This document shows, piece by piece, positions 43,125 to 55,965 of a DNA stretch of 64,000 nt. The stretch spans positions 14,220,538-14,284,537 of the forward strand of contig CM064569.1 of the NCBI GenBank assembly GCA_032716605.1. Direction: 5' to 3'. The notes beneath the pieces are model-generated. The model ran no database searches. It saw only the letters and a list, made by a program, of their open reading frames with translations, and was not told where the DNA came from. The stretch comes from Paralithodes platypus. Lineage: Eukaryota > Arthropoda > Malacostraca > Decapoda > Lithodidae. The first letter of the stretch is position 1, and each line of letters starts with the position of its first letter. The position numbers and the translations under genes are program-made.

Positions 43125-43440
43125 TCAGTACGAAGGTGTAATTATCGTCTTATTCTGATTTAAGCGATTTTCTTTAGCTTATAATCTACCTCAAGGACTC
43201 AAAGGGGTAAATAATATCTACATAACATAAACTACCTCAAGGACTCAAAGGGGTAAATAATATCTACATAACATAATCTACCTCAAGGACTCAAAGGGGT
43301 AAATAATATCTACATAACATAAACTACCTCAAGGACTCAAAGGGGTAAATAATATCTACATAACATAAACTACCTCAAGGACTCAAAGGGGTAAATAATA
43401 TCTACATAACATAAACTTTCTAAACTGCATAAAATCGTTA
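43125..43440. mobile_element. Family C element with an internal minisatellite
   Basis: GTCCCTTTCAGTACGAAGG and TTATTCTGATTTAAGCGATT at the left, CTAAACTGCATAAAATCGTTA at the right, where it runs straight into the TTAA of family A copy 5. Confidence 0.6.
43187..43415. repeat. Minisatellite, 5 x 46 bp
   Basis: CTACCTCAAGGACTCAAAGG with GGTAAATAATATCTACATAA and CATAAA, five almost perfect copies, inside family C. Confidence 0.95.
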
Positions 43441-43819
43441 AGGGGGGTGACCTGTTTTTGTTCTGTCCTTTTCTATCTTTCTCTGGCTTGTATCTATTTG
43501 GCCCCATTCAGCCTACTGTTTTAAGACGTTTATCCCCATCCAGGTGTCAATTTTTTTACTGGTGAGCGGTAGCGAGCCAGCATATTTTTAATTTTTGTTT
43601 GACAGCAGGCTAAATTTGTACATTTTTCGATAGAAAAATTTCTCCGGCGAAGCCGGATTTCTTCATATAATGCTGGCTCGCTGTCGCTCGCCAGGAAGAA
43701 ATCGACACCTAGATGGGGATAAACGTCTTAAAATAGTTGGCTGAATGGGGCCGAATGGATACAAGCCAGAGAAAGAGAGAAAAGGACAGAAATAACAAAA
43801 AGCAGGTCACCCCCGTTAA
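43438..43819. mobile_element. Family A foldback element, copy 5
   Basis: TTAA at 43438-43441 and 43816-43819. TTAAGGGGGGTGACCTG and CAGGTCACCCCCGTTAA. Core TCTCCGGCGAAGCCGGATT is a perfect hairpin. Confidence 0.88.
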
Positions 43820-44075
43820 GTGTTAGAAAGAAAAAAACAGGTACAAAATGTGTCACCTTGCTGAACTGGTTGGACCTTCCACCCCGAACAGATTTTCTAG
43901 CTAGCACAAAAAGAACAGAAAAACAAAATAGGGAAAGTGGAGATTGGGCCTGAGTATATAGATAGATAGATAGATAGATAGACAAAGTTACTTTATTTAC
44001 TTTGAAAAGTCCTATGAATTACGTGAGTTAGTGTAAAACGGATTTGCCTTTTACAGATTTTCACGTTTTTATATT

Positions 44076-44175
44076 NNNNNNNNNNNNNNNNNNNNNNNNN
44101 NNNNNNNNNNNNNNNNNNNNNNNNNNNNNNNNNNNNNNNNNNNNNNNNNNNNNNNNNNNNNNNNNNNNNNNNNNN
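44076..44175. other. Assembly gap (100 Ns)
   Basis: Exactly 100 Ns, a conventional unknown-size gap. The right edge is a tandem array, which probably caused the break. Confidence 0.98.
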
Positions 44176-45390
44176 CCACACCCTCCCAACACTACCACTA
44201 CATACCACCCCACTCATACTACCAAACTCACACCCTACCACTACCACACCCTACCACTACACTACATACTCACACCCTGCCCTTCATTCACTCATCCTAC
44301 CAAACCTACACTACTATAACTACCACTACCACACATACTCACCCACACTGCCACTATCATTCACACACACACTCATACTCACTCACACTATAACTACCAC
44401 TCACACATACTCACCCACACTATCACTATCATTCACACACACACTCATACTCACTCACACTATAACTACCACTCACACATACTCACCCACACTACCACTA
44501 TCATTCACACACACACATACTCATACTCACACTCATTATAATTATCACTCACACACACTCATACTCACTCACACTATAACTACCACTCACATATACTCAC
44601 CCACACTACCACTATCACTCACACACACTCATACTCATACTCACACTCACTATAATTATCACGCACACACACTCATACTCACTCACACTATAACTACCAC
44701 TCACACATACTCATACTCACACTCACACACACTATAATTATCACTCACACACACTCATACTCACTCACACTATAACTACCACTCACACATACTCATACTC
44801 ACACACACTATAATTATCACTCACACACACTCATACTCACTCACACTATAACTACCACTCACACATACTCATACTCACACTCACACACACTATAATTATC
44901 ACTCACACACACTCATACTCACTCACACTATAACTACCACTCACACATACTTATACTCACACTCACACACAGTATAATTATCACTCACACACACTCATAC
45001 TCACTCACACTATAACTACCACTCACACATACTCACACTCACACACACTATAATTATCACTCACACACTCATACTCACTCACACTATAACTACCACTCAC
45101 ACACACTCATACTCACACTCACACACACTATAATTATCACTCACACACTCATACTCACTCACACTATAACTACCACTCACACATACTCACACTCACACAC
45201 ACTATAATTATCACTCACACACTCATACTCACTCACACTATAACCACCACTCACACACACTCATACTCACACTCACACACACTATAATTATCACTCACAC
45301 ACTCATACTCACTCACACTATAACTACCACTCACACACACTCATACTCACACTCACACACACTATAATTATCACTCACACACATACTCCC
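44176..45390. repeat. CA/CTCATA-rich tandem array
   Basis: Higher-order units of CACACTCATACTCACTCACA, CTATAACTACCACTCACACA and CACACTATAATTATCACTCA, about 65-95 bp long and becoming more regular to the right. Array length is uncertain because of the gap. Confidence 0.93.
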
Positions 45391-45550
45391 TCTCCCCCTC
45401 ACACTCACCCTCTTCCATATCCTCTACCCTTTCCTCTTTGATTGTAATATGTATATTTTGTCCTTATTAAGTTAACCACCTATTACAAAGAAAAACTCCT
45501 CCCACTCCTTCTTATCCTCATCCTCTTCCATCCTCTAGTGTTCTCCTGGC

Positions 45551-45759
45551 TTAACCCCTTCTGTACCGGCAACGTCTGTTACAATTTATTATAGCTATAT
45601 TAAGACGATTCATGCAGTTGAAGAAGGATCTGTGGTAGTAAAACGGGTTAAGTGAGATGGTTCGTAGCCTGTTAATTGCTCGAAGCCCTTTTTAAACTGA
45701 ATAAAATTGTCTAAATATAGCAAGAAAATAATGAAGAAGACGTCACATAGAAGGGGTTG
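45551..45759. mobile_element. Family C foldback element, copy
   Basis: TTAACCCCTTCTGTACCGGC at the left, ACGTCACATAGAAGGGGTT at the right. Middle AACTGAATAAAATTGTC. Confidence 0.78.
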
Positions 45760-45929
45760 TTGTATCTTATTTTCCTAATTTATATAATTATGGTATTACT
45801 GTTCATCCTTATTAAAACAAATTATAATAACTTTAGTAATCATTTTTGTGCTATGTCAGTTTGTTAAGTATGTGGCTGTGTCTTCTTTTCGCAAGATTTC
45901 TAAAACAAAAAATACCATTGAAATGTTAC

Positions 45930-46136
45930 CCCTTTTGTACTGGCGATGTATCCTTTCTTTGATTTCAGCTACATGTTGACGATTTGATGAAGCTTAGGAA
46001 GAATATATGATAGCTGAAAGGAATAATTGAGATAGTCGGAGTAGCCTTTTTTTATGGGTAGACGTCCTACCCAAGCTGAATAAAATCTAATAATTGTCAG
46101 AACATAATGCAAATGATGGTATACCAAATGGGTTAA
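45930..46136. mobile_element. Family C foldback element, copy
   Basis: TACCCCTTTTGTACTGGCGA at the left, GATGGTATACCAAATGGGTTAA at the right, sharing its final TTAA with family A copy 6. Confidence 0.7.
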
Positions 46137-46482
46137 GGGAGCCCACCTCGCTTTTTTTTTTCTCTCCCTCTCTCTTTGCCTTGTATCCATTCGGCCACAT
46201 TCAACCTACTGTTTTAAGACGTTCACCCCATCCAGGTGTCAATATATATATATTTTTGCTTTGCCAGCATGCTAAATTTGTACATTATTCGATAGAAAAA
46301 TGTCTCCGGCGAAGCCGGATTTCTCCATACAATGCTGGCTCGCTATCGCTCGCCAAGAAGAAATTGACACCTGAATGGGGATAATCGTCTTAAAACAGTT
46401 GGCTGAATGGGGCCGAACGGATACAAGCCAGGGAAAGAGACAAAAGGAGAGAAAGAGAAAAAACGCAGGTGACCCCCCTTAA
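46133..46482. mobile_element. Family A foldback element, copy 6
   Basis: TTAA at 46133-46136 and 46479-46482. TTAAGGGAGCCCACCTCGC and CAGGTGACCCCCCTTAA. Left arm lacks the GGCGAGCG block that the right arm has. Confidence 0.86.
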
Positions 46483-46751
46483 CGGATCTCGGCCAGTGTT
46501 TTCGTTCTGTGCATAACGTTTGATGAACATTGGATCAAGGTTAAGCCGGTATCACATGAGAGCTTTTATAGTCAACATTCAATGATCAACATTTTTCTGG
46601 CAACATTTCTGGAATATTTTGCACTGGTATCGGAAACTAGACTGATGATAGATGAATTTAGGCAACCGAAATATCTTATATGTTGACCACATAAGCTGCC
46701 AGACCAGTGTTGAGGGAAAAAGCGCTCGTGTGTTACCGACTTAACATTACT

Positions 46752-46906
46752 GTGTTGGTGGTGTAATGGTTTAGATGCTTTTGATCTGGGTGTGGTGTCC
46801 GGAGTTTGAATCCCGGGAGGACCATATGCTTTCATTAGTTTATTCAAGTGCATTGGGGTTTGTAATTGATGATTAATGTTAAGAACGGGGTGTTACTTAA
46901 TACACC
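46752..46906 (+). mobile_element. SINE-A copy 4 (tRNA-derived)
   Basis: TGTTGGTGGTGTAATGGTTT, GTTTGAATCCCGGGAGGACC, ATATGCTTTCATTAG and AACGGGGTGTTACTTAAT. Most complete copy of the family. Confidence 0.8.
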
Positions 46907-47001
46907 CCTGCTTACCGCTGTACCCGTTTAGGACCCGCGCACAAATATTACCCACCGGTAAATTCGACCCCAGACCAGATATTTACAGCATGTGTTCTCT
47001 A

Positions 47002-47557
47002 TTAAGGGGGAGGTAGTGGCTTTCTATTAAGGGGGAGGTAGTGGCTTTCTATTAAGGGGGAGGTAGTGGCTTTCTATCCCTCATGTTTAGTCCCATTAGC
47101 TTGGAGATTTTAAAATGTTCGTTCCATTAGTTTGGCGATCTTAAGACCTTTCGCCCCATTTTGTTGTCAATATAAAGACCTTTCGTGCCATTTAGGTGAT
47201 TTTTTCCCTGGCGAGCGATAGCGAGCCAGTAAATCTAGGAGGGACTGAATTTTTTCTACAGAAAACTGCATACATATATATTGATTGGGGTCTAGATGTC
47301 GAACTGCAAAAAGTGCCAGACGAGCCCATTCTCGCAAGGGAGCGAGCTGTCGCTTCAAACAGTCTACTGCACCAAATCACCACCCATAACGAGGGGCGTC
47401 GCGCTCCTTGGTGCCGCTAGAGGAGCGGCGAACACATCCAAAGGTATCCAAAGGTAAGGTCTAGTGGGGTTATAAGCTTGCTGGAGGTCTAGCGAGGTTA
47501 CTATAAAATAAATAAATTAATTAATTAACAGACACAAAATAACCACTACCTCCTTGA
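47002..47557 (+). mobile_element. Family B element with triplicated end and a LINE-1 insertion
   Basis: The terminal block ATTAAGGGGGAGGTAGTGGC is present three times in tandem (47001, 47026, 47051). The element then runs to GGGGTCTAG, is broken by LINE-1 (47296-47458), and resumes GTCTAGTGGGGTTATAAGC to ACCACTACCTCCTTGA. The core hairpin has been lost. Confidence 0.83.
47296..47458 (+). mobile_element. LINE-1 3'-end fragment, 163 bp, with TSD
   Basis: ATGTCGAACTGCAAAAAGTG to ACATCCAAAGGTATCCAAAG, bounded by GGTCTAG at 47289-47295 and 47458-47464. The family B consensus has this site once. Codes only for the last 40 or so residues of the reverse transcriptase protein. Confidence 0.88.
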
Positions 47558-47761
47558 GCTAGATTGCCAGTGTTATGATTTTGTATATAGATAAATATAT
47601 TTTTCTTTCTGGTGTATATTCATTGTTGAAGGTTTGCATGAGAGGGATTAATTTTCTATAAGTTTTCAAGTAGTATCATTCATAAGCTAATGCCTCAATA
47701 GGTCCTGGTGACCATAACATTGGAAACTTCATTATTATATAGATTATGTGAAGGGCGCACT

Positions 47762-47858
47762 CAAAATTTACACATTCATCTTGAAAGGGGGTCTTGGGGG
47801 TATTTTTACAAGCTTGATAGAGGTCTAGGGAGCAAACTAAAAACCTCCCCTTAAGAAC
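47762..47858 (+). mobile_element. Family B half copy
   Basis: TTCATCTTGAAAGGGGGTCT, AAGCTTGATAGAGGTCTAG and AACCTCCCCTTAA. Left half missing, as at 7.2 kb. Confidence 0.7.
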
Positions 47859-48875
47859 CAAACAATCACCAAGTCTTAAAACAAGCTAATCTTTAATTTT
47901 TCACATTAATATATGATTTTTGTAATGAATATAGTTTAGATATACTTAGCCATTTTATTTAGGATATTTTGGGGATAGCTAGGACAAAGGCAATTCTGGT
48001 AATATGTGTGTTATTGTGTTACGTTATTAATTGTCGTTGCACACCTAGGCCTACAAATGATGTCAACAAATTATCGATAACAAAATATATGCGTGATATG
48101 ACATGCGTTTCTGTAATTATGTAAAAGGCGAATATGGTCGATAAAATGGCGGCCTCATTATGTTAATTAGTGTATGTGTTACGCAACTGTGGAAGGAATT
48201 GGGAGCGAAGGTTCATTTCATTAGCACCTTTGATTCCTAGAGGGCATTCCTAAGCTGAGTAAAATCGTTTGATGTCGGCCAGAATGCCATAAAACAACCG
48301 GTGGTAAATACGGCGGTGGCTATAGGCTGATGGTGGGAGCGGGACTGAGCAACCTAGGCTTCCCCGTATTCAAACAGCCATAACACAACCCTCCCTCATG
48401 TTACCCTCACGCTGCTAAACCATTTATTTATCTTTTCCACGGTTCCAAATTCATATAGGCCTTTATTTCGGGTTCCTGATGGTGTAGAATGGTTAGCGGT
48501 AAGTGGGAAGGATTTGTGGATTAAATTAGACCTGGAATACTACGGAAATGTGTTTAATGTTGCAAGGAAATTTTGCCCCGTGGCATCCCCCTCCAGAGAG
48601 TCGTGTAGCAAGGGCGTGTCCGATTCCCTTCATTAATATTTAGTGTTTTGATCCGCTAAATATAATCCTATTTGCATATTTTGTTAACAGTACAATAAGC
48701 GCTTGGTCAATTGTAGTAGTTAGTGTCAAAATTCGTTGTTCAGAAATACAAGGGTAGGGCAAGCGTTCGGACGAGTTTATACGCAATGCAGATGAGTGGA
48801 ATCGGACGCGGGTTTCATTCATTCATTTTGCTAGTTGACTCCACGCCGTGTCTTACTCACGCCGCCCCATCCCTC
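47859..48875. other. No gene recognised
   Basis: A family C fragment, CTAAGCTGAGTAAAATCGTT, lies near 48250. The rest is unremarkable, with moderate GC at 48330-48620. Confidence 0.4.
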
Positions 48876-49089
48876 CTCTACCACCACCACCACCACCCCT
48901 ATACTACCATTACTACCACCACCATCCCTATTCTACCATAACTACCACCACCACCTCTATACCACCACTACTACCACCACCCTATACTACCATAACTACC
49001 ACCACCACCCCGATACTACCATAACTACCACCACCCTATACTACCATAACTACCACCACCACCCTTATACTACCACTACTACCACCATA
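48876..49089. repeat. CCA/CTA satellite, block 1
   Basis: Units of about 29 bp, CTATACTACCATAACTACCA with CCACCACCC, plus CACTACTACC variants. Continues after LINE-1. Confidence 0.95.
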
Positions 49090-51620
49090 AACACCGGATA
49101 ACACCGGAGAAGCAAATACTAATACGAGAGAGCTTTTTGAACTTTGTGATTTTTTTAGTCTTACCCAACATATTGCTGAACCCACACGGGAAAACAATAT
49201 CTTAGACCTGGTCTTCACTAACAACGACTCTCTAGTACACAGCATTAACATATCGGACACAACATACTCAGATCATAAATTAATTGAGATCAAAACAACC
49301 TTAGAAAGTGTACAGACAACCTCAGAATCGAGAACAAACACCGGCCCCTTCAGTAAATTTAACTTCAATAACAAAAACATTAGGTGGGAAGAGGTAAATC
49401 AAGAAATGGAGGAAATAGACTGGGAAGATTTAATGGATAACCTGACACCAGCAGAATGTCTAGTCTTAATAACAGAAACCATGACCCAAATCTGTAGCCA
49501 CCATATACCTGCAAGACAAACAAAACGAAGAAGCAAACAAGATCGGGAAAGGAGGAGGCTGTACAGAAGAAGAAAATTACTCACACAAAGACGCACACAT
49601 CAAAATCTACAGGATAGGCAAAAGGCCGAAATAGATAGAGAAATTGTGGAAATTGAACAAAGGCTAAGAATATCATATGAACTACAACATATGGAAGAGG
49701 AGAGGAAAGCTATTGCAGGTATAAAGGAAAATTCCAAATATTTTTTTACATACGCCAAACAAAAGGCTAAAACAACATCAAACATCGGCCCACTGAGCAA
49801 AGGGGACGGCTCTTTCACAGGGGACAAAAAGTAAATGAGCGAACTCTTAAGCAGGCAGTATGAAATGGCATTCAGTGAGCCTGATGAAACAAAAGTCATC
49901 AGAGACCAAAATATATTTTTCATGGAAACCTCCCCCACGGAAACCCCTCAGATGCTGGATATTGATTTCGGTCCAAAAGACATAGAAGAGGCCATTTCCA
50001 ACATGCCATCCCACTCGGCACCAGGCCCGGACTCTTGGAATTCGATCCAAATGAAAAAAATGTAAGGAAAACCTCTCAAAACCCCTGGCTATAATGTGGA
50101 GAAGGAGTCTAGACACTGGTGACATACCAGATAGCTTGAAAAATGCAATAATTGCCCCACTGCATAAAGGAGGGAGTAAAGCACTACCAAAAAACTACCG
50201 CCCGGTAGCTCTAACCTCTCACATCATTAAAGTTTTCGAGCGAGTCCTGCGAAGCAAAATTTCAACATTCATGGAGACAAATGAACTACACAACACCGGT
50301 CAACATGGGTTCAGAGCGGGAAGATCATGTCTCTCACAACTTTTGGAACACTATGACAAAATTCTTAAAGCGCTAGAAGAAAAGAAAAACGTGGATGTCA
50401 TTTACACCGATTTTGCTAAGGCATTTGATAAATGTGACCATGGTATAATAGCCCACAAACTGAAAGCAAAAGGTATAACTGGGAAAATCGGACGGTGGAT
50501 ATACAATTTCCTCGTAAACCGAAAACAATCGGTAGCAGTAAACCAAGTCACTTCTGAGCCTTCGGATGTCAAAAGCTCAGTGCCCCAAGGAACAGTGCTA
50601 GCGCCCCTTCTGTTCCTCATACTAATTTGCGACATAGATACCAACACCAGACACAGTACGGTGTCGTCTTTTGCTGATGAAACAAAATTAAGCAAGATAG
50701 AAAACACACAAGAGGACATGGGCCGACTGCAGGAAGACATGAATGTAGTGTTCCAGTGGACCAGGGAAAACAACATGCAATTCAATGAGGAAAAATTCCA
50801 ATTAATACGGTACGGAGATAATAATGGTGTTAAAGAAATTACAAATTACTAAACAGAATCTAACCACATAATAGAACGGAAAGACAGTGTGAAAGACCTT
50901 GGGGTATTAATGTCTGAAAATATGGGTTTCAAAGTACATAACCAGGTCAAAGTGGCGGCTGCGAAACGTCTAACGGGTTGGATTCTGCGTACTTTTAAAA
51001 CACGCGGTGAATTGCCTATGATAACGCTCTTCAAATCTCGAGTGCTACCGCGGCTTGAATACTGTAGCGTATTAACATCCCCATACAAAGCAGGTGAAAT
51101 AAATGACGTAGAGAGTGTACAAAGAAATTTCACTTCGCATATAAGTTCGATAAAACATCTACACTATTGGGAGCGTTTAAGAGCACTGAATCTGTACTCA
51201 CTGGAACGTAGAAGAGAACGTTACCTAATAATATACACGTGGAAAATCGCAGAGGGTTTTAGTACCAAACCTACATACTCCGATAGTCATGAAATTCAGT
51301 GATAGGAGAGGCTGGGAATGCGAAATCCCCCGGATGAATAACAGGGGTGCTATGGGCTCTCTGCGAGAGGGCTGGTTATCACACAGAAGCCCACGTCTCT
51401 TCAACAAACTCCCACGGCGAGTAAGAGACATGAGGGACATCTCGTTAGACAACTTCAAGAGAGCCCTGGATGTCAAACTGCAAAAAGTGCCAGACGAGCC
51501 CATCCTCGCAAGGGAGCGAGCTGTCGCTTCAAACAGTCTACTGCACCAAATCACCACCCATAACGAGGGGCGTCGCGCTCCTTGGTGCCGCTAGAGGAGC
51601 GGCGAACACATCCAAAGGTA
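49090..51620 (+). mobile_element. LINE-1, longest copy, inserted in the satellite
   Basis: About 2.5 kb of a non-LTR retrotransposon in the satellite, truncated inside its endonuclease domain. The 3' end, GCGAACACATCCAAAGGTAT, carries one and a half of the ATCCAAAGGT tail units. Four other 3' fragments (15.7, 37.8, 38.7 and 47.3 kb) belong to the same family. The missing 5' end and disrupted frame make it inactive. Confidence 0.9.
49106..51594 (+). pseudogene. LINE-1 ORF2: endonuclease end plus reverse transcriptase, disrupted
   Basis: The frame from 49106 gives NNILDLVFTNNDSLV and TYSDHKLIEI, the last APE-type endonuclease blocks with the S-D-H triad residues. A linker rich in Arg and Glu follows to an in-frame TAA at 49832. 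Then HSAPGPDSWN, a frameshift between 50040 and 50094, and the reverse transcriptase: KNYRPVALTSHIIKVFERVL, QHGFRAGRSC, IYTDFAKAFDK and SSVPQGTVLAP. The catalytic box reads SSFADETKLS: the second Asp is Glu (GAA at 50679-50681). A TAA at 50850 and an extra T near 51255 break the rest, which ends PRRVRDMRDISLDNFKRALD. CR1/jockey superfamily by motif order. Confidence 0.9.
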
Positions 51621-54512
51621 TCCCTATACTACCATAACTACCACTACTACCACCACCACCCATATATTACCACTGCTACCACCATCCCTATACTACCATA
51701 ACTACCACTACTACCACCACCACCAATATACTACCACTACTACCACCATCCCTATACTACCATAACTACCACCACCACCCCTATACTACCACTACTACCA
51801 CCATCCCTATACTACCATAACTACCACTACTACCACCACCCCTATACTACCATAACTACCACCACCCTATACTACCATAACTACCACCACCCTATACTAC
51901 CATAACTACCACCACCACCCTTATACTACCACTACTACCACCATCCCTATACTACCATAACTACCACCACCACCCCTATACCACCACTACTACCACCACC
52001 CTATACTACCATAACTACCACCACCACCCCTATACTACCACTACTACCACCACCCTATACAACCATAACTACCACCACCACCCCTATACTACCATAACTA
52101 CCACCACCACCCCTATGCCACCACTACTACCACCCTATACTACCATAACTACCACCACCTCCCCTATACCACCACTACTACCACCACCCTATACTACCAT
52201 AACTACCACCACCCTATACTACCATAACTACCACCACCACCCCTATACCACCACTACTACCACCCTATACTACCATAACTACCACCACCACCCTTATTCC
52301 ACCACTACTACCACCACCCTATACTACCATAACTACCACCACCACCCCTATACCACCTCCCATATACTACCATTACTACCACCACCATTCCTATACTACC
52401 ATAACTACCACCACCACCCCTATACAACCACTACTACCACCATTCCTATACTACCATAACTACCACTACTACCACCACCACCCATATACTACCACTACTA
52501 CCACCATCCCTATACTACCATAACTACCACTACTACCACCACCACCCATATACTACCACTACTACCACCATCCCTATACTACCAAAACTACCACTACTAC
52601 CACCACCACCCATATACTACCACTACTACCACCATCCCTATACTACCATAACTACCACCACCACCCCTATACTACCACTACTACCACCATCCCTATACTA
52701 CCATAACTACCACTACTACCACCACCCCTATACTACCATAACTACCACCACCACTCCTATACCACGACTACTACCACCACCCTATACTACCATAACAACC
52801 ACCACCACCCCTATACTACCACTACTACCACCCTATACTACCATAACTACCACCACCACCCCTATACCACCACTACTACCACCCCCCTATACTACCATAA
52901 CTACCACCATCACCCCTATGCTACCACTACTACCACCCCTATACTACCACTACTACCACCACCCTATACAACCATAACTACCACCACCACCCCTATACTA
53001 CCATAACTACCACCACCACCCCTATGCCACCACTATTACCACCACCCTATACTACCATAACTACCACCACCACCCCTATACCACCACTACTACCACCACC
53101 CTATACTACCATAACTACCACCACCCTATACTACCATAACTACCACCACCACCCCTATACCACCACTACTACCACCACCCTATACTACCATAACTACCAC
53201 CACCCTATACTACCATAACTACCACCACCACCCCTATACCACCACTACTACCACCCTATACTACCATAACTACCACCACCACCCTTATTCCACCACTACT
53301 ACCACCACCCTATACTACCATAACTACCACCACCACCCCTATACCACCTCCCATATACTACCACCACCATTCCTATACTACCATAACTACCACCACCACC
53401 CCTATACAACCACTACTACCACCATTCCTATACTACCATAACTACCACTACTACCACCACCACCCATATACTACCACTACTACCACCATCCCTATACTAC
53501 CATAACTACCACTACTACCACCACCACCCATATACTACCACTACTACCATCATCCCTATACTACCAAAACTACCACTACTACCACCACCACCCATATACT
53601 ACCACTACTACCACCATCCCTATACTACCATAACTACCACCACCACCCCTATACTACCACTACTACCACCATCCCTATACTACCATAACTACCACTACTA
53701 CCACCACCCCTATACTACCATAACTACCACCACCACTCCTATACCACGACTACTACCACCACCCTATACTACCATAACAACCACCACCACCCCTATACTA
53801 CCACTACTACCACCCTATACTACCATAACTACCACCACCACCCCTATACCACCACTACTACCACCACCCTATACTACCATAACTACCACCATCACCCCTA
53901 TGCTACCACTACTACCACCCTATACTACCATAACTACCACCACCACCCCTATACCACCACTACTACCACCACCCTATACTACCATAACTACCACCATCAC
54001 CCCTATGCTACCAGTACTACCACCCTATACTACCATAACTAACACCACCACCCCTATACCACCACTACTACCACCACCCTATACTACCATAACTACCACC
54101 ATCACCCCTATGCTACCACTAGTACCACCCTATACTACCATAACTACCACCACCACCCCTATACTACCACTACTACCACCACCCTATACTACCATAACTA
54201 CCACCATCACCCCTATGCTACCACTACTACCACCCTATACTACCATAACTACCACCACCACCCCTATACCACCACTACTACCACCACCCTATACTACCAT
54301 AACTACCACCACCACCCCTATACTACCACTACTACCACCCTATACTACCATAACTACCACCACCACCCCTATACACCACTATTACCACCACCCTATACTA
54401 CAATAACTACCACCATCACCCCTATGCTACCACTACTACCACCCTATACTACCATAACTACCACCACCACCCCTATACCACCACTACTACCACCACCACC
54501 CCTATACCACCA
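51621..54512. repeat. CCA/CTA satellite, block 2
   Basis: Nearly 2.9 kb of 29-bp-type units. There is a long-range duplication: 52340-52870 and 53330-53860 match almost base for base, including the odd CCATATACTACC, CTACCAAAACTACC and ACCACGACTACTACC variants. Open frames are Thr/Pro/Tyr/His low complexity. Confidence 0.95.
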
Positions 54513-55965
54513 CTACACTTAGAGGAAAATAACATACTTAAAGATACTCAACACGGCTTTCGTAAAAAACGTTCCTGTTTAACAAACCTCTTAGACTTCT
54601 TCCACGATATCCTCAACCTCTACGATGAGAATAAAGCTGTAGATATTATATACCTTGATTTTCAAAAGGCCTTTGACAAAGTTCCCCACAAACGTTTACT
54701 GCTAAAACTAAAAGCGCATGGAATACAAGACGGTGTGTTGAAATGGATAGAAAATTGGCTCAGCAACAGAAAGCAAAGGGTAGTCATAAACGGTAAGGCA
54801 TCTAAATGGACCAATGTAAGTAGCGGGGTACCCCAGGGATCGGTACTAGGACCAATTCTCTTTCTAATTTACATCAACGACATAGATGAGGGTCTCACCT
54901 GCACAATCTCAAAATTTGCTGACGATACAAAAATTGCAAATAGCGTACTCTCAAAAGAACAAGTTGACGATATGCAACACAATCTAGATAAATTGTCATG
55001 TTGGGCCCAAATTTGGCAAATGAGTTTCAATGCGGATAAATGTAAAGTACTACATGTCGGATACCTAAATGAGAAAGCAAACTATTCGATGAATGGCACT
55101 CAGCTTAAGAATGTAAACAGAGAAACTGATCTGGGAGTAACAATATCGAGTAACCTAAAACCGAGTCCACAATGTTCAGAAGTTTGTTAAGAAGGCAAAC
55201 AAAATAATTGGCTTTATAGGCAGGTCATTGAGCATAAATCCAAAGAAGTTATCCTAACCCTTTACAATTCCTTAGTCCGCCCTCTTCTGGAATACTGCGT
55301 TCAATCCTGGTGCCCTTATTACCAAAAAGATATAAACAAGCTAGAACGAGTTCAACGTAGAGTTACCAAAATGATACCTAGCCTAAAGAACAAACCATAC
55401 GAAGAGCGTCTTAGAGAATTAAATCTATTTCCTTTAACCCAGCGCAGATTAAGAGGCGACTTAATTCAAGTGTTCAAAATCATCAAAGGCATCGACAATA
55501 TGAACTGTAGTAAGTACTTCACTATCGACCAATCTAATTACACGCGGGGAAACGGTTGCAAAATTATTGGTAAATCTTTTAACTCGCACGAATCTAAGAA
55601 TTTCTTCTTCAATCGAGTTGTCAACTTGTGGAATGGGCTTCCCCGAGACGTTATAGACTGCAGCACCGTTGATTCATTTAAATTCCGCCTAGACAAATAT
55701 CTCGCATCAAACCCGCGACTGACTGCGTTTGTAAATGAATAACTTTATCCTCCCCTCAGTTACTAACCCATATGTCCCCTACTAACTTCCTAGTCCTGCC
55801 ACGTTAGTGGCAGGGCAGTAGTTCCCTTTCCAATGTTCCCTTACCCACTCTAAACCACTGTTTGGACACTTGATCCTCAGTGTTTTGGAGGACAAGCAAC
55901 CTAGAAGGGTCACTAGACCTGTTGTTGCTTGATTTCCTTTGTACTCCTTTGTACTCCTTTGTACT
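54513..55965 (+). mobile_element. LINE-2, 5'-truncated, inserted in the satellite
   Basis: Runs from about LEENNILKDTQHGFR to a 3' untranslated region with GGACACTTGATCCTCAGTGT and a tail of TTTGTACTCC units at 55936-55965. A short 3' fragment lies at 34.5 kb, also inside a minisatellite. Confidence 0.9.
54519..55742 (+). pseudogene. LINE-2 reverse transcriptase, catalytic core intact but two frameshifts
   Basis: QHGFRKKRSCLTNLLDFF, IIYLDFQKAFDKVPHKRLLL, IENWLSNRKQRVVINGK, SSGVPQGSVLGPILFLIYIN and ISKFADDTKIANSV keep all catalytic Asp. Then FNADKCKVLHVG. A frameshift near 55180 and a second near 55243 move the frame out and back. The C-terminal part reads LERVQRRVTKMIPSLKNKPY, RRLRGDLIQVFKIIKGID and VVNLWNGLPRDVIDC to a stop at 55740. 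The N-terminal endonuclease is missing. Close in motif order to LINE-3. Confidence 0.9.
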
